Source of the DNA: Bacillota bacterium
GTDB lineage: Bacteria; Bacillota; Clostridia; Lachnospirales; Lachnospiraceae
Direction: 5' to 3'
Length of the DNA stretch: 64,000 bases
NCBI GenBank assembly: GCA_023436065.1
Contig: JAEZKU010000059.1
Location: forward strand, 1 to 64,000
Part shown: piece by piece, positions 60,955 through 64,000 of the stretch
Numbering within the stretch: the first letter of the stretch is position 1
Layout of the letters: every line of letters begins with the position of its first letter
Notes under the pieces: model-generated
What the model saw: only the letters and a program-made list of their open reading frames with translations
Database searches by the model: none
Told to the model about the DNA's origin: nothing
Translations under genes and position numbers: made by a program

Positions 60955-62368
60955 ATTACGTTTTCTAAACAGCATGAGAATATACCTGTTGCTGGCTTTC
61001 ATCGTCCTGGGGATGGTTCCTCTCTCCGTATTTACACAGATGCTGTTAAATACCTATGAGGAGAAGGCCATCTCGAACAGGAAGGATAATTTGAGAAACC
61101 AAGGGTATATGCTGTCTAATTATCTGGACTCCAGAGGTTTTCTGACTACCGGTGAGGATACGGAGGCTGATAACGAGATTTCCAGAATAGCGGATATCTA
61201 TGGCGGAAGAATCGTGATCGTCAATAGTAATCTGAATATCGTGAAGGATACCTATTCCCTGGAGGAAGGTAAGTATCTGATCTCTGAGGAGGTCATCAGA
61301 TGCCTGAAGGGTTCTGAGGACAGTTTCGTCCATAATGATGAGACAAATTATCTTAACATGACCTATCCAATCACTCATGATGATACCAAAGAAGTTACGG
61401 GTGCTATTGTCATGAGCTTTTCTACGAAGGATATTCAGACAATCAGGACCAGCATGGAACAGAGGGTGGTTCTGTTCACCATTATCCTTGCTATATTGAT
61501 TGTGGTATTCTCAATCTATTTTTCAGGTATTTTGAGTAAGCCCCTGACCAATGTCGTGAATTCCATTGATCATATGTCAGAAACCTATATGGATGAAAGT
61601 GTATCCATCAAGGGGTATAATGAAATCGAAAGAATCTCCGATTCCTTTAATCATATGCTGAACAGGATGCAGAAGCTGGAGAACTCCAGGCAGGAATTTG
61701 TGTCCAACGTGTCCCATGAGCTGAAGACACCGATCACATCGATTAAGGTTTTGGCCGATTCCCTGCTGATGCAGGAGGATACACCGCCCGAGCTGTACCG
61801 TGAGTTTCTGGTGGATATTACGGATGAAATCGAGCGTGAGAACAAAATCATTAATGATCTGCTTTCCCTGGTAAAGCTGGATAAGACCGCGGGGGATATG
61901 AACATCGCACCGATCAATATCAATGAATTACTGGAACAGATCTTGAAGCGCCTGACCCCGATCGCTACGAAACAGAATATAGAGATGATTTATGAAAGTT
62001 TCCGTCCGGTCATCGCGGAGGTGGATGAGGTAAAGCTTTCCCTGGCAATCTCCAACCTGATTGAGAATGCGATTAAGTATAATGTAGAGGATGGCTGGGT
62101 CAGAGTGTCGTTGAATGCGGACCATAAATATTTCTTTATCAAGGTGTCTGATTCCGGCATCGGTATACCGGAGGAAGCACAGGATTTTATTTTTGAACGT
62201 TTCTACCGTGTGGACAAGGCCAGATCCAGAGAGACGGGCGGTACCGGTCTCGGACTGGCAATTACGAAGAATGTAATACAGATGCATCGCGGTGCTATTA
62301 AGGTCTATAGTAAGGAAGGGGAAGGGACTACCTTCAATGTAAGAATTCCTCTGAACTATATTGTCTAG
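60923..62368 (+). CDS. Sensor histidine kinase (HisKA/HATPase, WalK/PhoR-like)
   Basis: 481 residues: TM1 at about 18-38, extracytoplasmic domain, TM2 at about 180-202, HAMP (GILSKPLTNVVNSIDHMSE), HisKA with His265 in NVSHELKTPITS, and HATPase_c (NLIENAIKYN, DSGIGIPEE, FERFYRVDKARSRETGGTGLGL). The start is a GTG inside the regulator gene; a later ATG at about 60974 is the alternative. It forms a two-component system with the preceding regulator. Confidence 0.94.
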   Translation: MSVIFSKIKSKLRFLNSMRIYLLLAFIVLGMVPLSVFTQMLLNTYEEKAISNRKDNLRNQGYMLSNYLDSRGFLTTGEDTEADNEISRIADIYGGRIVIVNSNLNIVKDTYSLEEGKYLISEEVIRCLKGSEDSFVHNDETNYLNMTYPITHDDTKEVTGAIVMSFSTKDIQTIRTSMEQRVVLFTIILAILIVVFSIYFSGILSKPLTNVVNSIDHMSETYMDESVSIKGYNEIERISDSFNHMLNRMQKLENSRQEFVSNVSHELKTPITSIKVLADSLLMQEDTPPELYREFLVDITDEIERENKIINDLLSLVKLDKTAGDMNIAPININELLEQILKRLTPIATKQNIEMIYESFRPVIAEVDEVKLSLAISNLIENAIKYNVEDGWVRVSLNADHKYFFIKVSDSGIGIPEEAQDFIFERFYRVDKARSRETGGTGLGLAITKNVIQMHRGAIKVYSKEGEGTTFNVRIPLNYIV

Positions 62369-62408
62369 GATAGAGTATCGCTACGGGAATGGGTGCATAG
62401 GAAGGTTT

Positions 62409-63326
62409 ATGAAGATGAAGAGAATTTTAATACTATTATTAATACTCAGTCTGGTAATGAATCTGAGTGCCTGCAGTAACAGCGACAGGACAAGCTCCGA
62501 GAATCCGTCCGAGATCGGAATCTATTATGTGGATTCCAAAACCTCTGCACTGGTCTATGAGAGATATCAGTTGATCAGTACCAAACAGGAGGAGCAGATC
62601 GATGAACTGCTTTATATGCTCAAGCTGGCTCCGGAAAACCTTTTATACAAGAGTGCGCTGATGGATGTGGCAGTTGTCAGGGAATATTACTTTAATGATG
62701 ACGGAAGTCTGACCATAGATTTTGAACCCTCCTATGCAGAGTTGACCGGTATTCCCGAGGTATTATGCAGAGCGGCTATCGTGAAGACCTTAAGCCAGCT
62801 GGAAGGCTTGGAATATATTCAGTTTTATGTCAATGGACAACCTTTGCTTGACTCTGACGGTGATTTGGTTGGAATCATGACCAGGGAGGACTTTATTGAC
62901 AACACAGGTACGGAGACTAAGGTAAAACTATATTTTGCGGATGAGAAGGGTGATACGCTGGTGGAATATCTCAAGGAAATCACCTATAACGGAACAGGGT
63001 CACTGGAGGAACTGGTATTGAAGGAGCTTCTGGCGGGACCTGAGCAGATTGGCATGTACCGTACCGTTCCTGAGGGTACCGTCCTGAATAAGGTTGAAAT
63101 GAAAGAGGGAATCTGCTACGTGGATTTTAATAAAAAGTTCATGGATAAGATTTCCGGCTTATCGGATGAGGTGGTCATCTATTCTATTGTTAATACGCTG
63201 GTTGAGCTCCCGTATATTAAAAAGGTGCAATTCCAGATTAACGGGGAAGCACCAACGATATTCGGTGAAGGTCTTTCCCTGGACGGGTACTTTGAGCGGG
63301 ACTTAAGCTTGCTGAAGGAAAGTTAG
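62409..63326 (+). CDS. GerMN-domain lipoprotein
   Basis: 305-residue lipoprotein with lipobox LSAC (Cys22) and two GerMN domains (about 40-160 and 175-295: IGIYYVDSKTSALVYERYQL; VKLYFADEKGDTLVEYLKEI), each with the G-P-E/TVPEGT-type segment (ELLAGPEQIGMYRTVPEGTVL). GerM-type proteins act in sporulation and germination through peptidoglycan. Placement after a WalK-like kinase parallels other Firmicutes, where such lipoproteins accompany envelope-sensing kinases. AGGAAGG precedes the ATG. Confidence 0.88.
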   Translation: MKMKRILILLLILSLVMNLSACSNSDRTSSENPSEIGIYYVDSKTSALVYERYQLISTKQEEQIDELLYMLKLAPENLLYKSALMDVAVVREYYFNDDGSLTIDFEPSYAELTGIPEVLCRAAIVKTLSQLEGLEYIQFYVNGQPLLDSDGDLVGIMTREDFIDNTGTETKVKLYFADEKGDTLVEYLKEITYNGTGSLEELVLKELLAGPEQIGMYRTVPEGTVLNKVEMKEGICYVDFNKKFMDKISGLSDEVVIYSIVNTLVELPYIKKVQFQINGEAPTIFGEGLSLDGYFERDLSLLKES

Positions 63327-63337
63327 GGGGGAGAATA

Positions 63338-64000
63338 TTGATTAGGCGCCCATTGGTGTGGCTTCTGGGGGCTTATCTGTCGGGGCTGATCCTTGCCTGG
63401 TTTTCGGCTGCTATATGGCTGATCCTTGGAATGTGTTTCAGTAGTTATGTGCTACTCTATCTCTTGATGTACCGGCAAAGCAGCCGGTACATTACTCAGA
63501 AGGATCGCTTCCTATGGAGTATGCCGATGCTTCTGATGCTGGGAGCTTTGGCTATGAAAGCACAGCTTCAGCCGCCCGGACTGGCGAATGCCTTTACGCA
63601 GGAAGCACCCTGTGAACTGACCGGCCGGATTACCATGATAGTCAATAAATCCTCAAGCCGTGCACTTTATCTTGAACATGTTACTGTTTCTCTGTATCAG
63701 GAAAAATACTATCCCTGTGAAGCTGTTCTTGCTTACACATCTGACAATCATGTCTATCAAATCGGAAATCAGATATCTCTGAAAGGAACCCTGCAAAAAT
63801 TCACAAAAGCCACCAATCCGGGACAATTTGACGAGCAGCTGTATTATCGGATCGAAAATATTGACTTTAAAGTATTTGCCGATCAAATTAAGATAATTGA
63901 TTCCGGATATTCTAAATATCGTGAAGGACTTCGCCTATGGAAGAACCACCTGATTCGGGTATATGATACCTTACTGGAAGAGAAGGAAGCGGGGGTTCTG
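63338..64000 (+). CDS. comEC: ComEC/Rec2-family DNA channel protein, N-terminal part
   Basis: An open frame of 221 codons running off the window. Start TTG 63338 has GGGGGGAGA five bases upstream. Two or three hydrophobic helices are followed by an OB-like DUF4131 domain whose hallmark NPGQFDEQLYYRIENI (compare NPG-x-F-D) is diagnostic of ComEC, the inner-membrane channel for transforming DNA. The competence-domain membrane core and the metallo-beta-lactamase domain lie beyond the window. Confidence 0.88.
   Translation, partial: MIRRPLVWLLGAYLSGLILAWFSAAIWLILGMCFSSYVLLYLLMYRQSSRYITQKDRFLWSMPMLLMLGALAMKAQLQPPGLANAFTQEAPCELTGRITMIVNKSSSRALYLEHVTVSLYQEKYYPCEAVLAYTSDNHVYQIGNQISLKGTLQKFTKATNPGQFDEQLYYRIENIDFKVFADQIKIIDSGYSKYREGLRLWKNHLIRVYDTLLEEKEAGVL

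Overview
The window looks like chromosomal DNA of a low-to-moderate GC, spore-forming Clostridia, most likely a Lachnospiraceae-type anaerobe. The evidence is strong AGGAGG-type ribosome binding sites, TTG/GTG starts, YesM/YesN-type two-component systems beside carbohydrate ABC transporters, a GerMN lipoprotein, ATP- and ammonia-dependent AsnA, and an XrtG exosortase locus. No rRNA, tRNA, CRISPR array, prophage or intact insertion sequence was seen. The family assignment is inference from gene content and style, not from a database search.

Layout. 1-450: end of a MazE-like antitoxin gene and a MazF toxin. 902-1489: a DJ-1/PfpI protein. 1701-9944: a sugar-uptake locus of histidine kinase, AraC-type response regulator, lipoprotein binding protein and two permeases with no ATPase; the first permease has a long extra N-terminal membrane region. 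9962-10164: a long imperfect palindrome. 10341-11379: histidine phosphatase and rlmH. 11458-12638: a PadR-regulated operon ending in a truncated-looking membrane protein. 12646-16520: HAD hydrolase, a small CD3324-like protein, AraC regulator, PPC/DUF296 protein, cold-shock protein and cell-wall amidase, with a 118-bp miniature inverted-repeat element. 16651-26068: a second, larger sugar system with a membrane-tethered binding protein, LytS/YesM kinase, YesN regulator, a lipoprotein binding protein, and a ChvE-GguA-GguB type ABC transporter. 26300-43002: mainly housekeeping and accessory enzymes (AsnA, histidine phosphatase, GNATs, aldo-keto reductase, HADs, SDR, MntP, AEC carrier, DegV, TrmH, MFS, GDPD, isochorismatase with a divergent WYL regulator, alpha/beta hydrolase). 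43089-49220: arginine biosynthesis (argG on the minus strand; GNAT-argJ-argB-argD on the plus strand) with maf and a 22-codon ORF between.

49281-58572 (minus strand) is the most striking region. It is a seven-gene, largely overlapping operon built around a Gram-positive exosortase (XrtG). In transcription order: (1) a 1357-residue protein whose N-terminus aligns collinearly with group II intron reverse transcriptases but lacks the catalytic aspartates, followed by a 6-pyruvoyl-tetrahydropterin-synthase-like segment and a large GT-C/YfhO-like polytopic membrane region; (2) a secreted protein with a CBM9-like domain and a C-terminal sorting tail, the probable exosortase substrate; (3) XrtG; (4) a processive-type family 2 glycosyltransferase; (5) a two-TM sensor with a degenerate GGDEF-like domain; (6) a stand-alone PTPS-like protein without the usual cysteine; (7) a GT2/GtrA fusion. 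I infer a surface glycoconjugate or exopolysaccharide assembly and anchoring machine in which a dead reverse-transcriptase fold has been recruited to a membrane glycosyltransferase-like protein.

58908-64000: a small DMT transporter, comEA, an OmpR-type two-component system, a GerMN lipoprotein and the start of comEC, which runs off the end of the window. The comEA and comEC competence genes are thus separated by a signalling and germination-type module.
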